A stretch of DNA of 62,822 nucleotides, taken from NCBI GenBank assembly GCA_034667525.1, contig JAXDJO010000044.1, forward strand, positions 1 through 62,822, in the 5' to 3' direction. Below the pieces are notes generated by a model. That model did not search any database, had not been told where the DNA came from, and saw nothing but the letters and a program-made list of their open reading frames with translations. The translations under genes and the position numbers were made by a program. Below are positions 35,298-43,718 of the stretch, in pieces. This DNA is from DATAPE01 sp034667525 (GTDB lineage Bacteria; Actinomycetota; CADDZG01; WHSQ01). How positions within the stretch are numbered: the first letter of the stretch is position 1; each line of letters opens with the position of its first letter.

Positions 35298-35318
35298 GCG
35301 CCACGCTATGCGTGGCGC
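35298..35318. terminator. Strong hairpin between convergent VOC and ppdK genes
   Basis: GCGCCACGC at 35298-35306 pairs perfectly with GCGTGGCGC at 35310-35318 around a TAT loop. It is placed 49 bases after the VOC stop and 13 bases after the ppdK stop on the other strand. It probably terminates both; no U-run is present. Confidence 0.65.
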
Positions 35319-35331
35319 AGCTCGCAAAGAA

Positions 35332-38058
35332 TCACTTGGAGCCGGACTCTGCGGCTCCCATGACGGCCTGGGCAGCCGCCAACCTGGCGGTGGGGACCCG
35401 GAAGGGGGAACAGGAGACATAGTCCAGCCCCAGCCGATCGCAGAACCTCACGGAATCTGGATCTCCACCGTGCTCGCCACAGATGCCCAGATGCATCGAC
35501 GGATTGGCCTCTCGGCCCCCGCTGACAGCGATCTCCATCAGAGCGCCCACCCCCGGTTCGTCGATCGTAACGAAGGGATTCGCCGGCAATAATTTGCGCT
35601 CTTCGTACATCGCCAGGAACTTTCCGATGTCGTCGCGCGAGAAGCCAAACGCCGTCTGCGAGAGGTCGTTGGTGCCAAAGGAAAAGAAGTCGGCGTGAGC
35701 CGCGATGGCTCCCGCCGCCATGCATGCGCGCGGGAGCTCGATCATGGTGCCGAACTCGATCGGGATCTCGATCTTGGCCTTGTCGAGTATCTGGCGGGCG
35801 ACAGGTTCGAGCTCTTCTCGCATCTGACGCAGCTCTTCGGAGGTCGCAACCAGCGGGATCATGATCTCAGGACGCGGATCTTTGCCCTTCTTCTTGAGCT
35901 TAACTACGGCCTCAACGATCGCTCTAACCTGCATCGCATACAGGCCGGGCTTGAGGATGCCGAGACGGACTCCACGAAGGCCCAGCATCGGGTTGGCTTC
36001 GTGAAGGTCGTCGACCTTCCTGAGGATCTCTTCCGCAGCCTTGAGCGTAAAGGCATCTCCTCGGATCCTTACCTTGCGCTTTCCCGTTGCCCGCGCGACT
36101 GCGACCTGCGTAGCGAGTTCCACCTGATCGGGCAGGAACTCGTGCAGAGGTGGGTCCAAAAGACGAACCGTGACTGGCAATCCGTCCATCGCTTCGAAGA
36201 TGCCGACGAAGTCGTTTCGCTGCAATGGCAACAGCGCGTCGAGAGCCTTGCGCTCTTCTTCTTCGGTGTCGGCAAAGATCATCTCGCGGACGACAGCGAC
36301 GCGTTCCTCGCCCAGGAACATGTGCTCGGTACGGCACAGCCCGATCCCCTGCGCTCCGCGCCGGCGTGCGTTCCTCGCTTGCTCCGGGGTATCTGCATTA
36401 GCTCGCACCCGCAACCGGCGCGCGTCGTCGGCCAAGTTCATGAACCGCTCGTACGCCGCCCAAAGTGGGGATCGCTGCGCCTTCTTGTCCTTGAGTATGG
36501 CGGCATCCAGCACCGATGGCTCGGTCTCGAGCTTGCCTGCGTAAACGAACCCCTCCGTGCCATCGAGAGTGATCCAATCGCCCTCTTTGACGACCCTGCC
36601 ATCAACGGTGAACCGCTTGGCCTTCCGGTCGATGCGGACCGCTTCCGCTCCACAGACGGCCGGGATGCCCTCACCTCTCGCTACTACCGCGGCGTGAGAG
36701 TTGGTTCCACCGGCCGAGGTCAGGATCCCTTGTGAAGCGATCATCCCGTGGTAATCATCAGGGGTTGTCTCGCGACGAACCAAGATGACCTGCTCGCCGT
36801 CGGCCCCCCACTGGGACGCGTCCTCTGCCGTGAACACTGCCCTTCCGACCGCCGCGCCGGGCGAAGCGTTCAGGCCGGTTGCTATCGGTTTTTCGCCCGC
36901 CTTCAGATCGGCACGGATCACCCGCTTGAACAGCTCATCCAGCTTGTCCGCCGTCAGCCTGTCCCGCACGGCTGTGGCTTCATCGATCAGGCCCTCGTCG
37001 ACCATATCCGCAGCTATACGCCACTCGGCAAGTGACGTTCGTTTGCCCACTCGTGTCTGGAGCAGCCACAGCTTTCCTTGCTCCAAGGTGAACTCGATGT
37101 CGCACATGTCTCTGTAGTGGCGTTCGAGGGTGGCCATGTGCTGTTGCAACTCGGCCCATGCGCCCGGTTGCACGGAACCCATCTCCTCCAACTTCAGAGT
37201 GTTGCGGATGCCGGCGACCACATCTTCGCCCTGTGCGTTCTCGAGATAGTCGCCGTAGGGACGAGGCTCCCCCGTGGAAGGGTCTCTGGTGAACGCCACC
37301 CCGGTTCCCGAATCTTCCCCTTTGTTACCGAAGACCATTGCTTGCACATTCACGGCGGTGCCGAGCGAGTCTGAGATCTTGTTCCGGCGGCGGTAATCCT
37401 GAGCTCTGCGGTTGTCCCACGAGCGGAAGACGGCTTCTATCGCCAGATGCAGCTGATCGGTTGGATCTTGAGGAAACTCTCGCCCCGTCTCCCGCCGCAC
37501 TATCTTCTTGAACGCCTTCACCAGTCCCTTGAGGTCGCGGGCGTCGAGGTCGACGTCGTTCCTAACCTTCTTACGTTGCTTCGCCGAATCGATCTCCTCC
37601 TCGAACAGATCTCCATCGATACCAAGAACGGTCTTGCCAAACATCTGCAGGAGACGGCGATAGGAGTCCCACGCGAATCGATCCGAGCCGGTCTGGCCGG
37701 TTAAACCCTCGACGCTCTCATCGTTCAGGCCGACGTTCAGAACCGTGTCCATCATCCCCGGCATCGAGAAGGGGGCACCGGATCGCACGGAGACGAGCAG
37801 TGGGTCGCGCGCATCGCCGATCTGTCTCCCCAATGCTTCCTCGAGCCTCTTGCGATGCTCGGCGACCTCGTCCAGCAGCCCGTTGGGGAAATTCTGGCCA
37901 CTTTCTCGATAAGCGTTGCAGGCGGCCGTCGTGATCGTGAATCCCGGCGGGACCGGCAAGCCGATCTTGGTCATCTCTGCGAGATTGGCTCCCTTGCCGC
38001 CCAGCAGGTTCTTTTGGCTTGCATCGCCTTCATCGAAGTCATGGACCCATTCACTCAT
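35332..38058 (-). CDS. ppdK: Pyruvate, phosphate dikinase
   Basis: A 908-residue enzyme interconverting pyruvate + ATP + Pi with phosphoenolpyruvate + AMP + PPi. The N-terminal ATP-grasp domain starts WVHDFDEGDASQKNLLGGKG and includes SVRSGAPFSMPGMMDTVLNVG. The swivelling domain carries the phosphohistidine motif TSAGGTNSHAAVVARGEGIP. The C-terminal TIM barrel has RTEHMFLGEER, FGTNDLSQTAFGFSRDD and the catalytic Cys in HLGICGEHGGDP. ATG 38058 overlaps the stop of the DUF1416 gene (ATGA); upstream residues in the open frame are not conserved. No regulatory kinase/phosphatase gene is present. Confidence 0.97.
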   Translation of the reverse strand: MSEWVHDFDEGDASQKNLLGGKGANLAEMTKIGLPVPPGFTITTAACNAYRESGQNFPNGLLDEVAEHRKRLEEALGRQIGDARDPLLVSVRSGAPFSMPGMMDTVLNVGLNDESVEGLTGQTGSDRFAWDSYRRLLQMFGKTVLGIDGDLFEEEIDSAKQRKKVRNDVDLDARDLKGLVKAFKKIVRRETGREFPQDPTDQLHLAIEAVFRSWDNRRAQDYRRRNKISDSLGTAVNVQAMVFGNKGEDSGTGVAFTRDPSTGEPRPYGDYLENAQGEDVVAGIRNTLKLEEMGSVQPGAWAELQQHMATLERHYRDMCDIEFTLEQGKLWLLQTRVGKRTSLAEWRIAADMVDEGLIDEATAVRDRLTADKLDELFKRVIRADLKAGEKPIATGLNASPGAAVGRAVFTAEDASQWGADGEQVILVRRETTPDDYHGMIASQGILTSAGGTNSHAAVVARGEGIPAVCGAEAVRIDRKAKRFTVDGRVVKEGDWITLDGTEGFVYAGKLETEPSVLDAAILKDKKAQRSPLWAAYERFMNLADDARRLRVRANADTPEQARNARRRGAQGIGLCRTEHMFLGEERVAVVREMIFADTEEEERKALDALLPLQRNDFVGIFEAMDGLPVTVRLLDPPLHEFLPDQVELATQVAVARATGKRKVRIRGDAFTLKAAEEILRKVDDLHEANPMLGLRGVRLGILKPGLYAMQVRAIVEAVVKLKKKGKDPRPEIMIPLVATSEELRQMREELEPVARQILDKAKIEIPIEFGTMIELPRACMAAGAIAAHADFFSFGTNDLSQTAFGFSRDDIGKFLAMYEERKLLPANPFVTIDEPGVGALMEIAVSGGREANPSMHLGICGEHGGDPDSVRFCDRLGLDYVSCSPFRVPTARLAAAQAVMGAAESGSK

Positions 38059-38318
38059 GGGCGAGCCCCTTCCGGTTCGGTCAGATCGATATCGAAAATA
38101 GTGTCCTCGTCGGCCACCTCTATCTCCGCCAGAGCGCGGCGTCCCTGCTGATCCCACGCCCTCAACGACCAGGTACCGGCGATGAGGTGAAAGGCATAGA
38201 TGCCGGACCGATCCACTTGCATCTGGTCGAGGACGTCGCCTTCGGAATTGTGCAGCTCAACCACCGCTTGTTGAGCTGTGGAGAGACCGTTCAGAGTCAC
38301 GCGGCCGGTAAGGATCAC
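38055..38318 (-). CDS. DUF1416-like small beta-sandwich protein
   Basis: An 87-residue protein reading MILTGRVTLNGLSTAQQAVV, then ELHNSEGDVL, SGIYAFHLIAGTWSLRAWD and EVADEDTIFDIDL. The pattern GRVTLxG, then G.Y.F...aGtWslRA, matches DUF1416 (the SseC type of mycobacteria) and carboxypeptidase-regulatory-like Ig folds. Function unknown. It overlaps glyS upstream (GTGA) and ppdK downstream (ATGA), so all three are translated from one coupled mRNA. Confidence 0.8.
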   Translation of the reverse strand: MILTGRVTLNGLSTAQQAVVELHNSEGDVLDQMQVDRSGIYAFHLIAGTWSLRAWDQQGRRALAEIEVADEDTIFDIDLTEPEGARP

Positions 38319-39628
38319 GCTGCGAACTTCTCTCTCAAGTACTGAATCACACCTTCTACCGGGATGCGGTCCTGCTTCATCGAGTCGCGCTCTCGAACCG
38401 TGACTCGATCGTCGTTCAGGGTGTCGAAATCGACAGTGACGCAGAAGGGTGTTCCCACCTCGTCCTGGCGCCGGTAGCGGCGCCCGATCGACCCAGTGAC
38501 GTCGAGTTCGGTGACAAAATGACCACGAACGTCGGCCGCGAGCTTCTCAGCCGTCGGCGCCAGGTCTGCATGCTTCGATAACGGGAGTACGGCTACCTTG
38601 GTGGGGGCCAAGCGTTTATCCAAACGCAGCACCGTTCGTTTCTCGAGTTTGCCGCTTGCCGTCGGCGCCTCCTCCTCGGCATAGGCATCTATCAGAAAGG
38701 CCAAGGTAAGGCGCTCCACGCTCACTGCGGGTTCGATCACGTACGGCAGGTAACGCTCCTCCGTCTCAGGCTCGAAGTAGGAGAGGTCCTCGCCCGAATG
38801 CTCCGCGTGGGTCCGAAGATCGAAGTCGGCGCGGTTCGCCACCCCCTCGAGCTCGGCCCAGCCCAAGCTGGGAAATTCGTATTCGATGTCGAACGTTCGC
38901 TTTGCGTAATGAGAGAGCTCGTCAGCTCCGTGCTCTCTGAGACGGAGCTTCGACTCGCGTAGCCCGAGGTCGACACACCACCGCATCCGTTCCTGCAGCC
39001 AATATTCCAACCATTCCTCGTCCGTTCCCGGCTTGACGAAAAACTCCATCTCCATCTGCTCGAACTCCCGAAGACGAAACACGAAGTTTCCAGGCGTGAT
39101 CTCGTTACGGAACGATTTCCCCTGCTGCGCGATGCCGAACGGGATCTTCTTTCGGGTTGCCTGCTGCACGGTGATGAAGTCGACGAACATCCCCTGAGCG
39201 GTCTCAGGTCTGAGATAGACCTCGTTGGCAGATTCCTCGACGGGACCGAGGTGGGTTCGGAACATCAGGTGGAAATTCCTGGGCTCGGTCCACGTCTCCC
39301 GTTGTCCGCAGTTCGGGCACGGGCCGCTCAGATCGACGTGATCGGCCCTGAAGCGTTGATGACAGTTGGTGCACTCGACCAGGGGATCGGTGAATGTCTC
39401 GAGGTGACCCGAGGCCTCCCAGACCTTGGGGGCCATGATGATCGCACTATCCAGGCCCACCACGTCGTCCCGGGAATGGACCATCGTCTGCCACCACTCC
39501 GCCTTTATGTTGCGCTTTAGCTCGACGCCGAGCGGGCCCCAGTCATAGGCAGAGCGGAGCCCTCCGTAGATCTCGCTGGAGGGAAAGATGATGCCGCGTC
39601 TCTTGCAGAGGTTGGTGATCTGATCCAT
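38315..39628 (-). CDS. glyS: Glycyl-tRNA synthetase (dimeric, class II)
   Basis: A 437-residue alpha2-type synthetase charging tRNA-Gly. Conserved blocks are KRRGIIFPSSEIYGGLRSAY, DWGPLGVELKRNI, a zinc-binding CTNCHQRF and CPNCGQRE, RPETAQGMFVDF (motif 2 region), FGIAQQGKSFRNEITPGN and the anticodon-binding domain with APTKVAVLPLSK. ATG 39628 starts the conserved MDQITNLCKRRG. An upstream in-frame start at 39667 is less likely. Confidence 0.95.
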   Translation of the reverse strand: MDQITNLCKRRGIIFPSSEIYGGLRSAYDWGPLGVELKRNIKAEWWQTMVHSRDDVVGLDSAIIMAPKVWEASGHLETFTDPLVECTNCHQRFRADHVDLSGPCPNCGQRETWTEPRNFHLMFRTHLGPVEESANEVYLRPETAQGMFVDFITVQQATRKKIPFGIAQQGKSFRNEITPGNFVFRLREFEQMEMEFFVKPGTDEEWLEYWLQERMRWCVDLGLRESKLRLREHGADELSHYAKRTFDIEYEFPSLGWAELEGVANRADFDLRTHAEHSGEDLSYFEPETEERYLPYVIEPAVSVERLTLAFLIDAYAEEEAPTASGKLEKRTVLRLDKRLAPTKVAVLPLSKHADLAPTAEKLAADVRGHFVTELDVTGSIGRRYRRQDEVGTPFCVTVDFDTLNDDRVTVRERDSMKQDRIPVEGVIQYLREKFAA

Positions 39629-39699
39629 CGATATCTCGGCCACTTGCCGATGATACGGGCGCGGCACGCGCCGGAGTCCGGCGCGTTAGCCTGCAGACC

Positions 39700-40422
39700 A
39701 TGACCCAGGCTGCGACCAGATTGGCGCGCCCCCAGCTGATGAAGGCCCTGGGCATCCTCATCCTTCTAGTTGCAGGGTTCGTGATCGCACGACAGGGAAA
39801 CGCAAGCTCTCACCTCCTTCGCTCCCGACTCGAGGCGGTGGCCGGCGCACTGACGGTTCTGGTGGCAGGCATCTTCGTCATCCGTCTGAGCGCCTCGGCC
39901 ACTCGTCTGGCGATGGAACACCACCGTGGGGATCAGCGCGGAGCTCCACTGGGCCTGATCGTTTCAGGGATCGGATACCTGTTGCTAGCTCTGGCGGTCC
40001 TGTCGGCCCTCCGTTTCAAACTGGACAGCCTGCTGCTCGGTGGAGCCCTGACGGGCGTGATCATCGGGATCGCTGCGCAACAGACGCTCAGCAACTTCTT
40101 CGCAGGCATCCTGCTCATGATCGTGCGGCCCTTCAACGTCGGCGATCGAGTCGTCTTGCGCTCCGCTCTTGGCGAATACGAGGGCATCGTCCGTGACATC
40201 GATTTCTTCTACGTCAAGATCAGAACGCAACGGGGGCCCGTCGAGCTGCCCACGGCAAGCGTGCTGGCCTCCGCGATCGGCCCTGGAGCCCGCTCGCAAG
40301 ACCCCGAAACGCCCCCCGACCGGGCGGAGCCGCCGGGAGGCGACCGCAATACTCGGGCCGAGCCCGCTGGAGGCGACCCGAATGCTCCGGCCGATCGCCC
40401 AGGGGGGGACCCCAGCCCTTAG
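39700..40422 (+). CDS. MscS-like mechanosensitive channel with Gly/Pro/Asp-rich tail
   Basis: A 240-residue membrane protein. Three hydrophobic helices (ALGILILLVAGFVIA, AGALTVLVAGIFVIRL and LIVSGIGYLLLALAVLSAL) precede the pore-lining helix and MscS motif GGALTGVIIGIAAQQTLSNF and VRPFNVGDRVVL. The beta domain is cut short after FFYVKIRTQRGPVELPTASV. The usual C-terminal cage is replaced by a repetitive tail of about 35 residues (PPDRAEPPGGD, TRAEPAGGD, APADRPGGD). It would gate on membrane tension. It is divergent from glyS. Confidence 0.85.
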   Translation: MTQAATRLARPQLMKALGILILLVAGFVIARQGNASSHLLRSRLEAVAGALTVLVAGIFVIRLSASATRLAMEHHRGDQRGAPLGLIVSGIGYLLLALAVLSALRFKLDSLLLGGALTGVIIGIAAQQTLSNFFAGILLMIVRPFNVGDRVVLRSALGEYEGIVRDIDFFYVKIRTQRGPVELPTASVLASAIGPGARSQDPETPPDRAEPPGGDRNTRAEPAGGDPNAPADRPGGDPSP

Positions 40423-40851
40423 ACCCAGCCGCTGCGAGGTGAGCCAGTGCTCGGGCCGGCCGCTGTGGGGACTGGCGGCCATATGACAGTTCGGGGTTGC
40501 GCCGAGCCCCGACGAGGCACATCGAAACCGAGTCTCAACCCTCTCTTTTTTTGAGGCCCTCATCAAAAGGAGACCAACGTCGCAATAAGGACGACACAGG
40601 CCGCCATTTTGTGAGGGCCCTTGAAAGAGGGGGATGGCTGTTTGGGCTGGACTCATGCCGGGCCTGCGACGATCCCGGTCTGCGACAATCCCGGGGGTTC
40701 GCTGTTCTGACGCTATCGAAAGCCACGGCCAAGCTGATCCGTCAGCGTTGTATTCCCTTGCCTCTGCTGAGTTGCACCCGCATGGATGCGGTGACGATCA
40801 GCGGCGGACACAGGACGCCACTGTGTCGTACCCGGGCTCTGGCCTGGCTGG
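40423..40851. other. Region without a confident gene
   Basis: About 430 bases downstream of the MscS-like gene. Several frames are open but none shows recognisable sequence. I see a T-rich run (CTCTCTTTTTTTG near 40538-40550) that could serve as a terminator. There is also a 16-base imperfect tandem repeat (CTGCGACGATCCCGGT at 40664-40679 and CTGCGACAATCCCGGG at 40680-40695). Confidence 0.4.
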
Positions 40852-41034
40852 ATGCACGAGGACAGTGGGGCCGGATCTCCCAACGAGCTCGATGAGATTC
40901 AGCGTCGATTCGATACGGTGCGAGCACGGCTGGAACGGGAAGAACGAAGGCGGGAACGCAAGGCGCGCAGGGAGATGTTCCAACTTGACATTGGCCGCCG
41001 CAACCGACCTCGAGTTGCTCGTGGGGTTGCGTGA
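40852..41034 (+). CDS. Doubtful small charged ORF
   Basis: Sixty residues starting MHEDSGAGSPNELDEIQRRF, followed by an Arg/Glu-rich helix (EREERRRERKARRE) and a short tail. The first 45 residues look like a genuine coiled-coil protein, but no ribosome-binding site is visible. The last 50 bases overlap the next ORF in another frame. It may be real, a fragment, or noise. Confidence 0.3.
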   Translation: MHEDSGAGSPNELDEIQRRFDTVRARLEREERRRERKARREMFQLDIGRRNRPRVARGVA

Positions 41035-41203
41035 CCGTGAAGATCCCAACGGTGATCTGCTGGCTCTAGGGATCGTCTTCGACGAAGAGAACATGACCGA
41101 GCTCCTGATGCTCATCGATCAGAACTGCGATCAGATGTCCGTGACCCCCTGTCGGGCCCGGATGGTCAAAGAAAACCCCCGGGACGCCGACCTGCTTGCA
41201 TAA
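40985..41203 (+). CDS. Doubtful small ORF, possibly coupled to the preceding one
   Basis: Seventy-two residues from TTG 40985 (MTLAAATDLELLVGLRDRED, then PNGDLLALGIVFDEENMTEL), with AGGGAG ten bases upstream. Its composition looks protein-like: amphipathic helices and few rare residues. It resembles no family I know. It overlaps the preceding ORF in the +1 frame, so a frameshifted single gene is another possibility. Confidence 0.4.
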   Translation: MTLAAATDLELLVGLRDREDPNGDLLALGIVFDEENMTELLMLIDQNCDQMSVTPCRARMVKENPRDADLLA

Positions 41204-41256
41204 CACCCGAACGCCGCGGGTCGAGCGAGTCGGAGACGGGTCTGGGACGGGGCGAG

Positions 41257-41925
41257 TCAGAGGCCCCCGAAACGGCGGTTCCGGGCCGCGTAATCCTTCA
41301 GCGCATCAAACAAAGCCTGGCGTTGGAAATCTGGCCATAGCGTCTCGGTGAAGTAAAGCTCCGCGTAGGCGCACTGCCACAACAGGAAGTTTGACAAGCG
41401 CCGTTCGCCCGAGGTCCGGATCAGAAGATCCACATCAGGAGCATCGGGGGCGTAGAGATGCTCCTCGATCGACCCCTCGGCAGCAGCGTCTCTCAGCTCG
41501 GCGCGGCCACCATAGTTGAAACACACGAGCAGGTCCAAACGCGTGTTTCCGATGGTTGCCTCTTCGGCGGCGTCGAACTCCGCCAGCACATCTTCGGGCA
41601 CCCCTTCGCGGCGGCCGATGCGCCTGATCTTCACGCCGCGGCTGTTGAGGTCATCGCGCCGCACGCGCAACAAAGAGCGATTGAAGCCGAGCAAGAAATC
41701 GACTTCATCGGAGGGCCGCGACCAATTCTCCGTCGAGAACGCGAACACAGAGAGGTACCGAACCTCTGCCTCGAGTGCCCCTTCCACGACGTCGAAGAGC
41801 GCTCGTTCCCCAGCTTCATGACCCTTGGTACGCGGCAGTCCGCGCTGTTCGGCCCATCTGCCGTTGCCGTCCATGATGATCGCGACGTGCGCGGGCACTC
41901 GTGCGGCTGGATCCATTCTGCTCAA
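41257..41925 (-). CDS. uppS: Isoprenyl (undecaprenyl) diphosphate synthase
   Basis: A 222-residue cis-prenyltransferase making the lipid carrier for peptidoglycan and polysaccharide. Motifs are VAIIMDGNGRWAEQRGLPRT with the catalytic Asp, GHEAGERALFDVV, LSVFAFSTENWSRP, LVCFNYGGRAEL and DLLIRTSGERRLSNFLLWQ. It is about 20 residues shorter than typical UppS, mainly between FNYGGRAEL and DVDLLIRT. Start ATG overlaps the recO stop (ATGA). Its product would also feed the polysaccharide locus at 5-27 kb. Confidence 0.95.
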   Translation of the reverse strand: MSRMDPAARVPAHVAIIMDGNGRWAEQRGLPRTKGHEAGERALFDVVEGALEAEVRYLSVFAFSTENWSRPSDEVDFLLGFNRSLLRVRRDDLNSRGVKIRRIGRREGVPEDVLAEFDAAEEATIGNTRLDLLVCFNYGGRAELRDAAAEGSIEEHLYAPDAPDVDLLIRTSGERRLSNFLLWQCAYAELYFTETLWPDFQRQALFDALKDYAARNRRFGGL

Positions 41926-42644
41926 GAAGCAATCAGGAGGTGCAGGCTGCGAAGCGGCCTTTCGATGTGATATTCCGCGTATCGCCTCAACGTTTGCAGC
42001 GACTCAAAGGTCTGATCACCGTACGTTTGCTGACCGAACTCGCCGGCCAACAAACGTGCCAGGAACGTGATCGTGTCCCCGGAGACCTGGAAGGAGTCGG
42101 GATCCTCCTGCCAGCATGACTGGCAGACCGCACCTCCCATCGCGGGGCTGAATCCACCGAGGCCGCTCGAGGTTCCACAACCCGCGCATACCGACAACTG
42201 GGGGTGGTAGCCGGAAAGAGAAAGCAGCTTAACGAGGAAGGCCGGCACGACGCTGCCCCCCTTGCCTTCGGACACCGCTTCCAAAGCCCCCAGCAAAAGC
42301 GCATAAACAGAGAAGGCGCGCTCACGGTCGGGCGTGATCTTCTCAACCGCTTCCACGAGCGCAGCGGCAGCGGTGAGCGTCGAATAATCGGTGCGCACGC
42401 TGTCGAAAGAAGTGATGATCTGCGCAGCCGTGATGGTGTCGAGATCGCGGCCCCTGTAGATCATGAGGTCAACGCGGGTCAAGGGTTCGAGCCGGCCCCC
42501 GAACCGACTCTTCGTCTTCCTGATCCCCTTGGCTACCGCGCGGACCTTCCCATGCTCACGAGTTAGCAACGTGACGATCCGATCCGCCTCGCCCAGCTTG
42601 ATGGTCTTTAGGACGATGGCTTCATCTTTGTAGAGACCGGGCAT
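41922..42644 (-). CDS. recO: DNA repair protein RecO
   Basis: A 240-residue recombination mediator that helps load RecA on gapped DNA. The N-terminal OB fold starts YKDEAIVLKTIKLGEADRIV, then LLTREHGKVRAVAKGIRKTK, and the C-terminal zinc motif is CAGCG and CQSC. Length and motif order are standard. It overlaps uppS by four bases; an 82-bp gap separates it from the cold-shock-like gene upstream. Confidence 0.94.
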   Translation of the reverse strand: MPGLYKDEAIVLKTIKLGEADRIVTLLTREHGKVRAVAKGIRKTKSRFGGRLEPLTRVDLMIYRGRDLDTITAAQIITSFDSVRTDYSTLTAAAALVEAVEKITPDRERAFSVYALLLGALEAVSEGKGGSVVPAFLVKLLSLSGYHPQLSVCAGCGTSSGLGGFSPAMGGAVCQSCWQEDPDSFQVSGDTITFLARLLAGEFGQQTYGDQTFESLQTLRRYAEYHIERPLRSLHLLIAS

Positions 42645-42726
42645 GGTCTACAGCGTAGTGGGCAGTTGTGGGATTTCAGGGTGGCTGAAGCAAAGGTGTT
42701 GCAAAGGTATTGCGAAGCTGGGGAAG

Positions 42727-42939
42727 TCAGGCGATCCCGATCCGGAGGTTCCGGATCTGGGGTTCGCCACCCCCTTCGACAAGATCGAAAGTCACCCGTT
42801 GGCCCGGTCGAAGGAAGCGGAACATCGGCGAGGAGTCCATCACGTCCGGGTCGATGGGCCATTCCTTGACCCCGTCATCCGAGATCAAATGGCCGGTACG
42901 GGTCAAAGAGTCGTAGCTCTTCACGGTGGCTTGCGGCAT
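42727..42939 (-). CDS. Divergent cold-shock-domain-like protein
   Basis: A 70-residue protein of the size of CspA. VKSYDSLTRTGHLISDDGVKEWPI and LRPGQRVTFDL, then QIRNLRI follow the cold-shock domain pattern (VKWFN..KGFGFI, then GQ.V.F.., then A.NV). The RNP1 aromatic block (KGFGFI) is lost and reads RTGHLI. Nucleic-acid binding is therefore uncertain. ATG 42939 has GAGGG upstream and lies 11 bases after the ABC permease stop, so it is co-transcribed with the exporter. A much longer open frame upstream lies within the permease gene and is a shadow. Confidence 0.7.
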   Translation of the reverse strand: MPQATVKSYDSLTRTGHLISDDGVKEWPIDPDVMDSSPMFRFLRPGQRVTFDLVEGGGEPQIRNLRIGIA

Positions 42940-42950
42940 CTCGCGGCCCT

Positions 42951-43718
42951 CTAGTCGGAGCGGGGCCACAGCGGCCCCCGGACGGCCCAGAAGGATAGCG
43001 CGCCGAATCCCGCAAGGACCAACAGATCCCAGAGCTGGCCGGAAGAGAAATGGCCATGCAGGCCCGGCTTCAATGCGTTCACCGCATAGGTCGACGGGAT
43101 CACAGCTTTGAGCGGTCCCAACCACGCGGGAATGCTCGTTGCCGGAAGGATGCCCAGGAACAGCACCGTCATCATCGCAAGGTTCGAGTACATGCCAGCT
43201 AGCTGTTCGTCGGGAGCCGCGAAGCCGATAAGAAGCCCCAGGCCGGCAAGGGCAAACGAACCAAGGGCCCACACCGGAACCACCGTCCACAGCGCTCCCA
43301 AGGACAGGTGAAAAAGCAACGCGCCGAGAGTGACGACGATGAGGGTGCCCGGCAGGGCAAACACCGCAAACGAGAGAAGGACCGCGCCGACAACTGCAGC
43401 CCTCGCCACCGGGAGAGTGGTGTAGAAGTCCATGGTCCCGCTCTCTTTGAGCGAAGCCATCCTCTGGGCCAGCATGACGATCGCAGTCATTGCGATCGCA
43501 AGCACTGCCGACCCGGCCACTATCTGCGTCCCGTAACGCGCTACCTGTGAAGGCTGCATGACGGCGCGCATCAACAGTGCGATACCCAAGGGCATGGCAG
43601 AGGAGACGATCAGATACGGCCGCCACGCGGTGCGCAACCGGGCGAGCTGCATCGCAAGAAGCACCTGAAGCTTCCCGAACGAGGTAGCGCGCAGCCTGGG
43701 AGCCTCAGCGACACTCAT
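42951..43718 (-). CDS. ABC-2 type transporter permease
   Basis: A 255-residue membrane protein with six hydrophobic segments, including YLIVSSAMPLGIALLMRAVM, GSAVLAIAMTAIVMLAQRM and NLAMMTVLFLGILPATSIPAW. The TMDFYTTLPVAR segment is a common coupling region of ABC-2 permeases. It pairs with the adjacent ATPase, whose stop overlaps its start (ATGA). Exported substrate unknown. Confidence 0.87.
   Translation of the reverse strand: MSVAEAPRLRATSFGKLQVLLAMQLARLRTAWRPYLIVSSAMPLGIALLMRAVMQPSQVARYGTQIVAGSAVLAIAMTAIVMLAQRMASLKESGTMDFYTTLPVARAAVVGAVLLSFAVFALPGTLIVVTLGALLFHLSLGALWTVVPVWALGSFALAGLGLLIGFAAPDEQLAGMYSNLAMMTVLFLGILPATSIPAWLGPLKAVIPSTYAVNALKPGLHGHFSSGQLWDLLVLAGFGALSFWAVRGPLWPRSD

Noticed and set aside
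40634..41203. 189-residue ORF over the gene-poor region
   Set aside because: Only its last 72 residues look protein-like; the remainder is low-quality sequence without a ribosome site.
42940..43626. Long upstream extension of the cold-shock-like gene
   Set aside because: It overlaps the ABC permease in another frame and lacks conserved features.
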